Assembly (NCBI RefSeq): GCF_020073815.1
Contig: NZ_JAIQZJ010000020.1
Coordinates: forward strand, 1 to 64,000
Reading direction: 5' to 3'
DNA length: 64,000 nucleotides
Source: Nocardioides mangrovi
Lineage (GTDB): Bacteria; Actinomycetota; Actinomycetes; Propionibacteriales; Nocardioidaceae
The first letter of the stretch is position 1. Every line of letters starts with the position of its first letter. Both the position numbers and the translations under genes were made by a program. The notes under the pieces were generated by a model. That model was not told the DNA's origin. It worked only from the letters and a program-made list of their open reading frames with translations, and ran no database searches. Of this stretch, positions 24,020 to 34,634 are shown piece by piece.

Positions 24020-25399
24020 TCACAGCGCCTTCACGGCGTTGAGCAGCTTGCCGAGGGAGTCCTTCGCGTCGCCGAAGAGCAGCGTGGTCTTCGGGTCGAA
24101 GAGGAGCTCGTTCTCGATGCCCGCGAAGCCGGGCCGCATCGACCGCTTCATGAAGACGATCTGCTTGGCCTCGTCGGCGTTGAGGATCGGCATGCCGTAG
24201 ATCGGGGCGCCGGGCGTGGTCTTCGCGGCCGGGTTGACGACGTCGTTGGCGCCGACGACGAGGACGACGTCGGTGTGCTTGAAGTCGCCGTTGATCTCGT
24301 CCATCTCGATCAGCTGCTCGTAGGGCACCTGCGCCTCGGCCAGCAGCACGTTCATGTGGCCGGGCATCCGGCCGGCGACCGGGTGGATCGCGTAGTCGAC
24401 CTGGGTGCCGCGCGCGCCGAGCACGTCGACGAGCTCGCGCAGCGTGTGCTGGGCCTGGGCGACCGCGAGGCCGTAGCCGGGCACGATGATCACCCGGTCG
24501 GCGTACCCGAGCAGGATCGCGACGTCCTCCGGCCCGGCCGACCGCACCGGGCGGTCCGAGGCCTCGCCCGCGCCGAGCGTCGAGCCGCCCTTGAGCGCGC
24601 CGAAGAGGATGTTCGTGACCGAGCGACCCATCGCCTTCGCCATCAGCAGGGTGAGGAACGTGCCCGACGAGCCGACCAGGGTGCCGGCGACGAGCAGCAC
24701 CACGTTGGAGAGCACGTAGCCGCCGGCGGCGACGGTGAGACCGGTGAAGGCGTTGAGCAGCGAGATCACGATCGGTACGTCGGCGCCGCCCACCGGCAGC
24801 ACGAGCAGCACGCCGATCAGCAGGCCGAGCAGGGCGAGGACGATGCCGACCGTCATCGACGGCCCGGTCACCGTGAGGACGCCCAGCACGATCGCCGCGA
24901 TGCCGGCGCCGCCGAAGACGATCGGCAGGCCGGGGAAGACCACCGGCCGCGAGGTCATCAGCTCCTGGAGCTTGGCGAAGGTGATGATCGAGCCGGCGAA
25001 GGAGATCGAGCCGACCAGGATCGTGAACGCCGTCGCGGCCAGCGTGAACCACGAGACGTCGTCGGCGTGCGGGATCATCTCGTCGAGCTCGAGCAGGGCG
25101 ACCAGCGCGGCCGCGCCGCCACCGACGCCGTTGAAGAGCGCGACCATCTGCGGCATCTGGGTCATCTGCACGCGCTGGGCGCCGATGACGCCGCCGACGG
25201 TGCCGACCGCGATCGCCGCGACGATCAGCGGCACGTGGTCGAGGTCGAGGTAGATGAAGGGCACGATCACCGCGACCACGGCCGCGGCGGCACCGACGAG
25301 GTTGCCGGCTCGGGCGGTCTTCGGCCCGGAGAGGCCCTTGAGCGCGAGGATGAAGCAGACCGCGCAGGCGAGGTAGACGAGCTGCACCCAGGTCGGCAT
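24020..25399 (-). CDS. pntB: NAD(P) transhydrogenase beta subunit
   Basis: A 459-residue membrane protein that binds NADP(H) and, with the alpha subunits, couples hydride transfer between NAD(H) and NADP(H) to proton movement. About nine membrane helices fill residues 1-265. The NADP-binding domain III follows, with GYGLAVAQAQH, VAGRMPGHMNVLLAEA and VVGANDVVNPAA. The ATG shares one base with the stop of the preceding subunit (TGATG). Confidence 0.95.
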   Translation of the reverse strand: MPTWVQLVYLACAVCFILALKGLSGPKTARAGNLVGAAAAVVAVIVPFIYLDLDHVPLIVAAIAVGTVGGVIGAQRVQMTQMPQMVALFNGVGGGAAALVALLELDEMIPHADDVSWFTLAATAFTILVGSISFAGSIITFAKLQELMTSRPVVFPGLPIVFGGAGIAAIVLGVLTVTGPSMTVGIVLALLGLLIGVLLVLPVGGADVPIVISLLNAFTGLTVAAGGYVLSNVVLLVAGTLVGSSGTFLTLLMAKAMGRSVTNILFGALKGGSTLGAGEASDRPVRSAGPEDVAILLGYADRVIIVPGYGLAVAQAQHTLRELVDVLGARGTQVDYAIHPVAGRMPGHMNVLLAEAQVPYEQLIEMDEINGDFKHTDVVLVVGANDVVNPAAKTTPGAPIYGMPILNADEAKQIVFMKRSMRPGFAGIENELLFDPKTTLLFGDAKDSLGKLLNAVKAL

Positions 25400-25716
25400 C
25401 AGGCGGCGCCCCCCTCGTTGGTGGGAGCGGCAGGCTTCTTCTTCCGCACGAACATCTGCAGCATCCGGTCGGTGACCACGAAGCCGCCGACCATGTTGAC
25501 CGCGGCGAGCACGATCGCGACGAGCCCGACGACGAGGGCGACGTCGCTGTCCGTCGTACCGGTCACCAGGACCGCGCCGAGCAGGATGATCCCGTGGATG
25601 GCGTTGGCGCCGGACATCAGCGGGGTGTGCAGCGTCGAGGACACCTTCGAGATCACCTCGATGCCCACGAACACGCTGAGGATGAAGATCGTCAGCCAGA
25701 CGACGGCCTCGTCCAT
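25399..25716 (-). CDS. pntAB: NAD(P) transhydrogenase alpha subunit, membrane part
   Basis: A 105-residue protein with three to four membrane helices, corresponding to the C-terminal membrane domain of the E. coli alpha subunit, split off here as a separate gene as in many alpha-proteobacteria and actinobacteria. The FVGIEVISKVSSTLHTPLMSG segment is characteristic. Both ends overlap the neighbouring pnt genes by one base. Confidence 0.93.
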   Translation of the reverse strand: MDEAVVWLTIFILSVFVGIEVISKVSSTLHTPLMSGANAIHGIILLGAVLVTGTTDSDVALVVGLVAIVLAAVNMVGGFVVTDRMLQMFVRKKKPAAPTNEGGAA

Positions 25717-26855
25717 CAGTTCTCCTCCGTCTCGGTGGGGCCTTCCAGGGCGAGTCGCGTGGGTTCGTGCCGGATCGCGCCGTCGTGCGTCACGCAGGAG
25801 CCGGCGACGATCTCGTCCTCGAAGTCCGGCGCGAAGCCGGCCTCGCCGGTCATCAGGGTCACGATGTTGACGATGTTCTGGGCGTAGAGCCGCGAGGCCG
25901 GGCCGGGCATCTGGGACGGCACGTTCTGCCCGCCCCACACCTGCGCGTTGCCGATCCGCACGACCTCGCCGGCGACCGCGCCCTCCACGTTGCCGCCGGT
26001 CTCGGCGGCCAGGTCGACCACGACCGAGCCGGGCTTCATCTGCTCGACCATCGCCGATGTCACCAGCAGCGGCGCCTGCCGGCCGGGGACGGCGGCCGTG
26101 GTGATCAGCGCGTCCGCGGCGGCGACGTACGGCGCGAGCCGCTCCATCTGCAGCGCGGCCCGCTCCTCGGTCATCTCGCGGGCGTAGCCGCCCGCGCCCT
26201 CGAGCGTGTCGAGCTCGAGGTCGATCGCCTGCGCGCCCATCGAGCGGATCTCCTCGGCGGCGGCTGCGCGGACGTCGTACGCCTTGACGACGGCGCCGAG
26301 ACGCTTGGCCGTCGCGATCGCCTGGAGGCCGGCGACGCCGGCGCCGAGCACGACGACCTCGGCGGGCGGGACGGTGCCCGCCGCGGTCATGTTGAGGGGG
26401 AAGAAGCGGCGCAGCATGCCGGCCGCGACGATGGCGCAGCGGTAGCCCGACACCAGCGCCTGCGAGGACAAGGCGTCCATCGACTGGGCGCGGGAGATGC
26501 GGGGCACCAGCTCCATCGCGAAGGACGTGATCCCGCCGTCGCGCAGCGCGGCGACCACCTCGGGCTCCGAGCCGGTCGGCAGGAACGACACCGTCGCCGC
26601 ACCCGGCCGGAGCCGCCGGACCACGTCCGTGCCGGGCGGCTGCACCGACACGAGGACGTCCGCGGCCTCGACGGCCCCGCTGTCGAGCACCGCGCCGACG
26701 GCGGCGTACTCCTCGTCGGCGATCAGTGCGTGCCGGCCCGCGTCGGGCTCGACGAGCACGTCGTACCCGAGGCCGGTGAGCTTGGCGACGAGCTCGGGCA
26801 CCATCGCCACGCGCGCCTCGCCGTCCCGGGTCTCCCTGGCTACCGCGATCTTCAC
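25716..26855 (-). CDS. pntAA: NAD(P) transhydrogenase alpha subunit, NAD-binding part
   Basis: A 379-residue cytoplasmic protein of the alanine-dehydrogenase/PNT family that binds NAD(H) (domain I). The N-terminal motif VKIAVARETRDGEARVAMVP and the Rossmann motif VVLGAGVAGLQAIATAKRLGA (near 175) are clear. The start is GTG 26855, chosen because it is where family similarity begins and lies seven bases after a -10 box; the open frame upstream is not similar. First gene of pntAA-pntAB-pntB. Confidence 0.94.
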   Translation of the reverse strand: MKIAVARETRDGEARVAMVPELVAKLTGLGYDVLVEPDAGRHALIADEEYAAVGAVLDSGAVEAADVLVSVQPPGTDVVRRLRPGAATVSFLPTGSEPEVVAALRDGGITSFAMELVPRISRAQSMDALSSQALVSGYRCAIVAAGMLRRFFPLNMTAAGTVPPAEVVVLGAGVAGLQAIATAKRLGAVVKAYDVRAAAAEEIRSMGAQAIDLELDTLEGAGGYAREMTEERAALQMERLAPYVAAADALITTAAVPGRQAPLLVTSAMVEQMKPGSVVVDLAAETGGNVEGAVAGEVVRIGNAQVWGGQNVPSQMPGPASRLYAQNIVNIVTLMTGEAGFAPDFEDEIVAGSCVTHDGAIRHEPTRLALEGPTETEEN

Positions 26856-26862
26856 GCGTCGC

Positions 26863-26868
26863 AACCTA
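26863..26868 (-). promoter_or_regulatory. -10 box for a likely leaderless pntAA transcript
   Basis: On the minus strand TAGGTT ends seven bases before GTG 26855 and no ribosome-binding sequence intervenes, so transcription probably starts at or beside the start codon. Confidence 0.45.
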
Positions 26869-26962
26869 GGACAGATCCCGGCGCCTGACGAGGGTGACTT
26901 GGTCGACACCTGTGGGCTGTTGACACCGCCACCCCTCTCAGGCGGGTCCTACCTTTCCCACC

Positions 26963-26968
26963 TACGGT
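26963..26968 (+). promoter_or_regulatory. -10 box for a likely leaderless alarmone synthetase transcript
   Basis: TACGGT ends six bases before GTG 26975, with no ribosome site between. A TTGACA at 26920-26925 is too far upstream (37 bp) to serve as its -35. Confidence 0.45.
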
Positions 26969-26974
26969 GGACCG

Positions 26975-27700
26975 GTGCCGACGACGCCACCCGTGCTGGA
27001 CGACGACTTCCGACGCTTCATGCTCGAGCACCGGTTCGGCATGGAGGAGATCGTCACGAAGCTGACGATCCTGCGCGACGAGTTCGCCCACCTGCACGAG
27101 TACAACCCGATCGAGAGCGTGTCGTCGCGGCTGAAGTCCCCCGAGAGCCTGATCGAGAAGATGGCCCGCAAGGGGCTCCCCTTCGACGAGCAGCCGTCGT
27201 ACGACGAGGTCCGCAAGCGGATCACCGACATCGCCGGCGTGCGGGTCGTGTGCAGCTTCCCCTCCGACGTCTACCGCGTCTTCGACCTGCTCACCCAGCA
27301 GGTCGACATCACGGTCGTCGAGGTGCGCGACTACATCAGCGACCCGAAGCCGAACGGCTACCGCAGCCTGCACACGCTGGTCGAGGTGCCCGTCTTCCTC
27401 TCCGGTGGCGCGGTGCCGGTGGTGGTGGAGGTGCAGCTGCGCACGATCGCGATGGACTTCTGGGCGAGCCTCGAGCACAAGATCTACTACAAGTACCGGC
27501 GCGATGTGCCGGCACGGCTGCTCGACGGGCTGCACGAGGCGGCCGAGACGGCCTACTCCCTCGACGAGACGATGGAGCACCTCCACGAGGAGGTGCGCGG
27601 CCTCGAGGGGCTCTCGCCCGACGTGGTCGACGCGCTGCGTCGCATCAACCAGGGCGGCGCGGGTCAGCCGCCGAGCGGGAGCTCCGCCACCGACTCGTAG
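26975..27700 (+). CDS. Small alarmone synthetase (RelA/SpoT synthetase domain only)
   Basis: A 241-residue stand-alone (p)ppGpp synthetase, of the RelQ/YjbM class. Synthetase motifs: SRLKSPESLIEKM (ATP site), DIAGVRVVCSF, the G-loop PKPNGYRSLH, and VEVQLRTIAMDFWASLEHK. The hydrolase HD domain and the TGS/ACT regulatory parts of RelA are absent. It transfers pyrophosphate from ATP to GDP or GTP. The Ser-rich C-terminus overlaps the convergent gene by 37 bp. Confidence 0.93.
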   Translation: MPTTPPVLDDDFRRFMLEHRFGMEEIVTKLTILRDEFAHLHEYNPIESVSSRLKSPESLIEKMARKGLPFDEQPSYDEVRKRITDIAGVRVVCSFPSDVYRVFDLLTQQVDITVVEVRDYISDPKPNGYRSLHTLVEVPVFLSGGAVPVVVEVQLRTIAMDFWASLEHKIYYKYRRDVPARLLDGLHEAAETAYSLDETMEHLHEEVRGLEGLSPDVVDALRRINQGGAGQPPSGSSATDS

Positions 27701-28224
27701 CGCGGCCGGCCACGCGGGCCCTCGCCGAGGTGCGACGCGACCAGCGTGATCCGGTCCGCGGTCCACCGCGGTCCGGCGTACCCGTCGAGCAGCCGCACCC
27801 AGTGCGACACCTCGCCGGGCACCCGGGTGCGGCCGATCGTCAGGTGCGGCCGGAAGCGCTGCCCGTCGACAGCGATCCCGGCCCGGCCCGCCGCGGCCCG
27901 GCAGCCGGTGGCGAGGTGGTCGAGCTGGGTGCGGCCGTCGTCGTCGAGGTCGAGCCCGGCCCAGACGACCCGGGCGCGGGCGGCGTTCGGGAAGGCCCCG
28001 CCGCCGGCGATCGCCGCCTCGAACGCCGTACGCCGGGCCGCGGCGCGCTCGAGCCGCTCGACCAGGTCGTCGAGCCGCCGGTCCTCGACCTCGGCCAGGA
28101 AGGCGAGCGTCACGTGCACCTGCGCGGGGTCGGTCCAGCGCAGGTCGCCGACGTCGCGGCGCGGCTCGAGCAACCGGTCGAGATCGGCGACCGCCTCGTC
28201 GGGCGGCACCAGGGCCACGAACAT
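27664..28224 (-). CDS. thpR: RNA 2',3'-cyclic phosphodiesterase
   Basis: A 186-residue 2H phosphoesterase. The two HxTx motifs are VHVTLAFL (near residue 50) and RPHLTIGRT (near 130). The family opens 2',3'-cyclic phosphates on RNA ends. ATG 28224 gives the usual length and N-terminus (MFVALVPP); the ribosome site is weak, and upstream GTG codons are possible starts. Confidence 0.88.
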   Translation of the reverse strand: MFVALVPPDEAVADLDRLLEPRRDVGDLRWTDPAQVHVTLAFLAEVEDRRLDDLVERLERAAARRTAFEAAIAGGGAFPNAARARVVWAGLDLDDDGRTQLDHLATGCRAAAGRAGIAVDGQRFRPHLTIGRTRVPGEVSHWVRLLDGYAGPRWTADRITLVASHLGEGPRGRPRYESVAELPLGG

Positions 28225-28331
28225 CCGCTGACCGACCACCCGTGAATCCAAGCCCGGCGGGGCCGCATGTTCAACGCGATTCGCACCGCCGAACCGGACC
28301 TCGGGTCCCGACCTCGGGGGCAGTCCTCTCA

Positions 28332-28359
28332 CCTCGGGGGCGGTGCAACACCCCCGAGG
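28332..28359. terminator. GC hairpin between the VIT1 and thpR genes
   Basis: Perfect 9-bp stem CCTCGGGGG/CCCCCGAGG with a 10-base loop. A second, shorter stem (CCCGG-CTCA-CCGGG, 28370-28383) follows. Together they probably end the transcript of the VIT1 gene, whose stop is at 28415. No T tract is present, as is common at high GC. Confidence 0.5.
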
Positions 28360-28414
28360 CGCAGGAATCCCCGGCTCACCGGGTAATCATGCGCGCGCCG
28401 CGCAGGCGCAGGCG

Positions 28415-29158
28415 CTAGCCGATCTGGGTGCCGAGGAGCGATCCGATCACGTAGGTCACGGCCATCGCGAAGAGGCCACCGGCGATGTTGCGGAGGACGG
28501 CCCGGCGCGGGTCGGCGTACCCGAGGCGGGCGCTGACGAAGCCGGTGACGGCGAGCGCGGCGACGACCGCGACGACGGTCAGCCAGATGCGGATGCTCTC
28601 GGCGCCGAGGGTCATGGTGAGCAGCGGCAGCAGGGCGCCGACGGTGAAGGAGAGCATCGACGCCCAGGCGGCGTGCCAGGGGCTGGAGATGTCGTCGGGG
28701 TCGATGCCGAGCTCGGCCTCGGCGTGCGCGCCGAGCGCGTCGTTCTTGGTCAGCTCGACGGCGACCTCGTGGGCGAGCTCGGGGTCGAGGCCCTTCTCGA
28801 CGTAGATCGCGGTGAGCTCGGCGAGCTCCTCCTCCGGCATGTCGCGGAGCTCCTGCTTCTCCTTCGCGAGGAGGGCGAGCTCGGAGTCGCGCTGGGTGCT
28901 GACCGAGACGTACTCGCCCGCACCCATGCTCATCGCACCGGCCGCGAGGCCCGCGACGCCGGCGATCATGATCGGCGAGCTGTCGCTCGTCGCCCCGGCG
29001 GCGCCGATCACGATGCCGGCGGTCGAGACGATGCCGTCGTTGGCGCCGAGGACGGCAGCCCGCAGCCAGTTGAGCCGGTTGTTGAGGCCGGCCGCGTGCG
29101 GCTCCCCCTCGTGCGGGCCCGTCGGCACCTCGGCGTCACTGATCTCGCTGGTGGCCAT
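28415..29158 (-). CDS. VIT1/CCC1-family metal transporter
   Basis: A 247-residue membrane protein of the vacuolar iron transporter family, likely moving Fe(II) or Mn(II). N-terminal motif LRAAVLGANDGIVSTAGIVIG (first helix), then MSMGAGEYVSVSTQRD; a cytoplasmic metal-binding helix region follows (EEELAELTAIYVEKG), and three more helices close the protein. ATG 29158 gives the normal length. It is 16 bp downstream of the MFS gene end and may be co-transcribed with it. Confidence 0.88.
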   Translation of the reverse strand: MATSEISDAEVPTGPHEGEPHAAGLNNRLNWLRAAVLGANDGIVSTAGIVIGAAGATSDSSPIMIAGVAGLAAGAMSMGAGEYVSVSTQRDSELALLAKEKQELRDMPEEELAELTAIYVEKGLDPELAHEVAVELTKNDALGAHAEAELGIDPDDISSPWHAAWASMLSFTVGALLPLLTMTLGAESIRIWLTVVAVVAALAVTGFVSARLGYADPRRAVLRNIAGGLFAMAVTYVIGSLLGTQIG

Positions 29159-29174
29159 GGACGAATCCAAGCCC

Positions 29175-30416
29175 TCAGCCCGCGCTGCCCGCAACCAAGG
29201 GAAGGCTCGGCTGCTCACGGGGTCCCCGGGCACTGAGCCCGAGCGTCCCGGCGGTGAGGCAGGCGATCGCGACGGCCAGCGAGAACCACGGGAAGACCGC
29301 CTCCAGGCCCCAGGTCGTCGCCGCCCAGCCGGCCAGGATCGTCGGCACGATCATCGCGATGTAGCCGAGCACGTAGTAGGCCGACATCACCTGGCCGCGC
29401 TGGCCCGCGGGCACCACGCTGCCGAGGTGGCGCAACGAACCGCCGAACGCGAGCCCGAACGAGAGGCCCATCAGCGCGGCGGCGGCACCGACCAGCACCG
29501 CGTGGCCGCTGTCGAGGGCGAGGACGCTGAGCCCCAGCGCCACGGCGGTGCCGAAGTCGCCGATGATCGCGGCCCGCTTGGCCGCCAGCCGACCGCCGAC
29601 GGCCTGGCTCAGCGCACCCGAGCCCGCCATCGCGGCGACGACCGCGCCGCCGAAGACCAGGCTGTGCACGCCGGTCTTCTGCCCGGCGAAGGTCGGGAAG
29701 AGCGAGAGGTAGACGCCGAGCACCGACCACGCCGCCATGATGCCGAGCACGGCGAAGCGGAAGTCGGCCGCGATCGACGACGGGACGTGCGGCCGGGTCA
29801 GCCGCAGCCGCCCGGAGGCGCGACCGGTGCGCGCGGCGTGCGGCTCGATCATCGCGAGCAGGCCGACGAGCAGCACCAGGATCACGGTCGCGACCGCGGC
29901 GTACGGCGCGACGTACGGGTGCGGGGCGAACTGCGCGAGCACCGAGGCCGCCAGGACCGTCACCGCGATGCCGGCGTTGAGCATGATGCCGGTCAGGTGC
30001 CCGGTGCGGGCGCCGCGGGCGGGACGCAGGTCGAGCAGTGCCGCGCTGCCGACCACGACGGCGGTGCCGACCGCCGCGCCGTGCAGCGCGCGGGCGACGA
30101 AGAGCGCGGCCACGCCGTGCGCGGTCATGAAGACCACGAGGCCGGCGATCATGCCGGCGGCGGCGCCGAGCAGCAGGGGCTTGCGGCCGTACTTGTCGGA
30201 GGCCTGGCCGGCGACGAGGACGGCACCGAGCGCCGCGACGGCGTACGCCGCGAAGACGAGCGTGGTGGTGATCGGGGCGAGGTGCCAGCGCACCTCGTAG
30301 AGGCCGTAGAGCGGGGCCGGCGCGCCCGAGACGCCCATGGCGGCGGCGAGCAGCGCGATCAGCAGCGGGTACGCCCACCGCTGGCCGGTGGTGTGGTCGG
30401 TCTCGATCGTGCTCAT
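29175..30416 (-). CDS. MFS transporter, 12-helix efflux type
   Basis: A 413-residue major facilitator. The loop 2-3 motif is GQASDKYGRKPLLLG and about 12 membrane helices can be drawn. An export role is likely, since the divergent ArsR gene and operators in between mark it as repressor-controlled. GGAGGACGCG precedes the ATG. Substrate unknown. Confidence 0.85.
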   Translation of the reverse strand: MSTIETDHTTGQRWAYPLLIALLAAAMGVSGAPAPLYGLYEVRWHLAPITTTLVFAAYAVAALGAVLVAGQASDKYGRKPLLLGAAAGMIAGLVVFMTAHGVAALFVARALHGAAVGTAVVVGSAALLDLRPARGARTGHLTGIMLNAGIAVTVLAASVLAQFAPHPYVAPYAAVATVILVLLVGLLAMIEPHAARTGRASGRLRLTRPHVPSSIAADFRFAVLGIMAAWSVLGVYLSLFPTFAGQKTGVHSLVFGGAVVAAMAGSGALSQAVGGRLAAKRAAIIGDFGTAVALGLSVLALDSGHAVLVGAAAALMGLSFGLAFGGSLRHLGSVVPAGQRGQVMSAYYVLGYIAMIVPTILAGWAATTWGLEAVFPWFSLAVAIACLTAGTLGLSARGPREQPSLPLVAGSAG

Positions 30417-30436
30417 CGCGTCCTCCTGCGTGGTAG

Positions 30437-30491
30437 GTTCGACGTAGATCGAACGGCTTCACTCTAGGACCAAGTTCGATGATCATCAAAC
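30437..30491 (-). promoter_or_regulatory. MFS promoter flanked by two palindromic operators
   Basis: On the minus strand -35 TTGATG (30489-30484), a 17-bp spacer, and -10 TAGAGT (30466-30461) form a good sigma-70 promoter. Inverted repeat GTTCGA-N6-TCGAAC lies at 30437-30454, on the predicted start. A second near-perfect 18-bp palindrome at 30474-30491 (GTTCGATGATCATCAAAC) covers the -35. Both share GTTCGA, suggesting the ArsR protein as ligand. Confidence 0.65.
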
Positions 30492-30509
30492 CGATGTGAG
30501 GAGGCGCAC

Positions 30510-30812
30510 GTGCCCGAGACCGAGGTACGGGCCGAGGTCGGCAGCCTGCAAGAGGTGCTCGCCGCGCTCTCCGACCCGGTGCGCCTGGAGATGGTCCGGC
30601 GGATGCACGCCGCTGGGGCGCCCGCCGCCTGCGCCGTGCTGTACGACGACGTCAGCAAGTCGACCGCCAGCCACCACTTCAAGATCCTGCGCGAGGCCGG
30701 CGTGACCCAGCGCAGCGTGATCGGCGGGCAGACCCACCAGGAGCTCCGCCTCGAGGACGTCGAGGCGGTCTACCCGGGCGTGCTCAGCTCGATCCTGGCT
30801 GCCCCTCGCTGA
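30510..30812 (+). CDS. ArsR-family winged-helix repressor
   Basis: A 100-residue ArsR-type regulator: LSDPVRLEMVRRMHAAG (helix 2-3), then SKSTASHHFKILREAGVTQRS (recognition helix) and a short wing. The metal-binding ELCVCDL motif is missing, so it probably senses an organic compound or redox state, perhaps through Cys41. GTG 30510 follows GAGGAGG. Divergent from the MFS gene it likely represses; 3' end overlaps the next MFS gene by 29 bp. Confidence 0.85.
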   Translation: MPETEVRAEVGSLQEVLAALSDPVRLEMVRRMHAAGAPAACAVLYDDVSKSTASHHFKILREAGVTQRSVIGGQTHQELRLEDVEAVYPGVLSSILAAPR

Positions 30813-32325
30813 CCGCGTCGACAGCTGGCGCGACGGCCGGCGCGGCGGTCGGCTCGCTGATCCGGCGCGGCATCAGCGCCCCGACGGCCAGCAGCGCCAC
30901 CGCGATCACGGCGGAGACCACGAACACGTCGTGGATCGCGGGGTCGAGGACGTCGCCGGTCACGCTCGAGACGTCCGGGACGCCGCGCCCCAGCCGCTGC
31001 GCGATCTCGTGGTTGACGATCGCGCCGAAGACCGCGACGCCCACCGCGCTGCCGACCGACCGGGCGAACATCGTCGACCCGGTGGCCACGCCCCGGTCCT
31101 GCCAGGTGACCGCCGTCTGCGCGGCCACGATCGACGGGCTCGCGATCAGGCCGAAGCCGAGGCCCATCACGAAGCTCGGCAGCGCCAGCATCACGAAGGG
31201 GCTGTCGGGCCCGATGAGCAGCAGCAGCGAGGTGCCGGCCGCGCCGATCAGGCCGCCCAGCAGCATCGTCGTGCGGAAGCCGACGGTGAGGTAGAGACGC
31301 CCGGAGTTGGACGCGGCGATCGGCCAGCCCAGCGTCATCGCCGCGAGCGCGAAGCCGGACACGACAGCGCCGTACCCGAGGACGTTCTGGGCGTAGAGCG
31401 GGATGTACGTCGTCAGCCCCATCATCAGGACGCCGACGACCAGCGAGGTGGCCATCGCGGCGACGACGACGCGGTGGCGGAAGAGCCAGAGCGGCAGCAC
31501 CGGCTCGACCGCGCGTCGCTCGACCAGCACGAAGCCGGCGAGCAGCACCGCGGCGACCACGAAGAGCGTGATGCTGGTCGGCGAGTCCCAGGCCCAGCGG
31601 ACGCCGCCCTCGAGCAGGCCGAGCAGGAGCAGCAGCGCGCCGCCGGTGAGCAGCACCGACCCGGCGTAGTCGATGCGGTGCGGGCGGCGCTCGACGCGCT
31701 CGTCGAAGTTGCGCCAGATCATCGCGGCCGCGAGCAGGCCGAGCGGCAGGTTGATCAGGAAGATCCAGCGCCACGAGGCGTAGTCGGCGAAGACGCCGCC
31801 GAGGGTCGGGCCGATCACCGCCGAGAGCGCCCACACGCTGGCGACGTACCCCTGGACCTTGGCACGCTCCTCCAGCGTGTAGATGTCGCCGACGATCGTC
31901 ATGCTCATCGGCTGCACCGCGCCGGCGCCGAGGCCCTGGACGGCGCGGAAGGCGATCAGCGCGCCCATCCCCCAGGCCAGGCCGCACAGCAGCGAGCCGA
32001 GCACGAAGAGCCCGATGCCCGCGAGCATCACCGGCTTGCGGCCGTACTGGTCGGCGAGCTTGGCGTAGACGGGGACGGTGACGGCCTGCGCGAGCAGGTA
32101 GATCGAGAACAGCCAGGGGAACTGGGTGAAGCCGCCGAGGTCGTCGACCACCGCGGGCACGGCGGTGGCGAGGATGGTCGAGTCGATCGCGACCAGGCCG
32201 AGGCTCAGCATGACCGCCAGCAGGATCGGGCCGCGCTCGCTGCGCAGGCCCACGCTCGCCCGGGACACCTCGTTGACCGTCACAACCATCATCGAACCCG
32301 ACCGCCACGGGATCTGTTCCCTCAT
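30784..32325 (-). CDS. MFS drug exporter, 14-helix EmrB/QacA family
   Basis: A 513-residue DHA2-type proton-coupled exporter. Motif A: AKLADQYGRKPVMLAG; motif C region: VWALSAVIGPTLGGVFADYASWRWIFLINLP. About 14 membrane helices and an Ala/Pro/Ser-rich tail. Start taken at ATG 32325; ATG 32292 is also possible and would remove 11 residues of weak similarity. Divergent from glgX. Confidence 0.88.
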   Translation of the reverse strand: MREQIPWRSGSMMVVTVNEVSRASVGLRSERGPILLAVMLSLGLVAIDSTILATAVPAVVDDLGGFTQFPWLFSIYLLAQAVTVPVYAKLADQYGRKPVMLAGIGLFVLGSLLCGLAWGMGALIAFRAVQGLGAGAVQPMSMTIVGDIYTLEERAKVQGYVASVWALSAVIGPTLGGVFADYASWRWIFLINLPLGLLAAAMIWRNFDERVERRPHRIDYAGSVLLTGGALLLLLGLLEGGVRWAWDSPTSITLFVVAAVLLAGFVLVERRAVEPVLPLWLFRHRVVVAAMATSLVVGVLMMGLTTYIPLYAQNVLGYGAVVSGFALAAMTLGWPIAASNSGRLYLTVGFRTTMLLGGLIGAAGTSLLLLIGPDSPFVMLALPSFVMGLGFGLIASPSIVAAQTAVTWQDRGVATGSTMFARSVGSAVGVAVFGAIVNHEIAQRLGRGVPDVSSVTGDVLDPAIHDVFVVSAVIAVALLAVGALMPRRISEPTAAPAVAPAVDAVSEGQPGSS

Positions 32326-32424
32326 TTTCGCTCAGCGTTCTCCTGGGCAGTTGCTTCCTCGACGGTTCGGGGTACCGCCAGGCGGGTACGCCTGCTTTGA
32401 TCGATCCAAGGGGAGGACTGTCGG

Positions 32425-34632
<2,208 letters not shown>

Positions 34633-34634
34633 CC

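Noticed and set aside
26920..26925. TTGACA as -35 of the alarmone synthetase promoter
   Set aside because: It is 37 bp from the -10 box TACGGT and no other -10-like hexamer lies 16-19 bp downstream.
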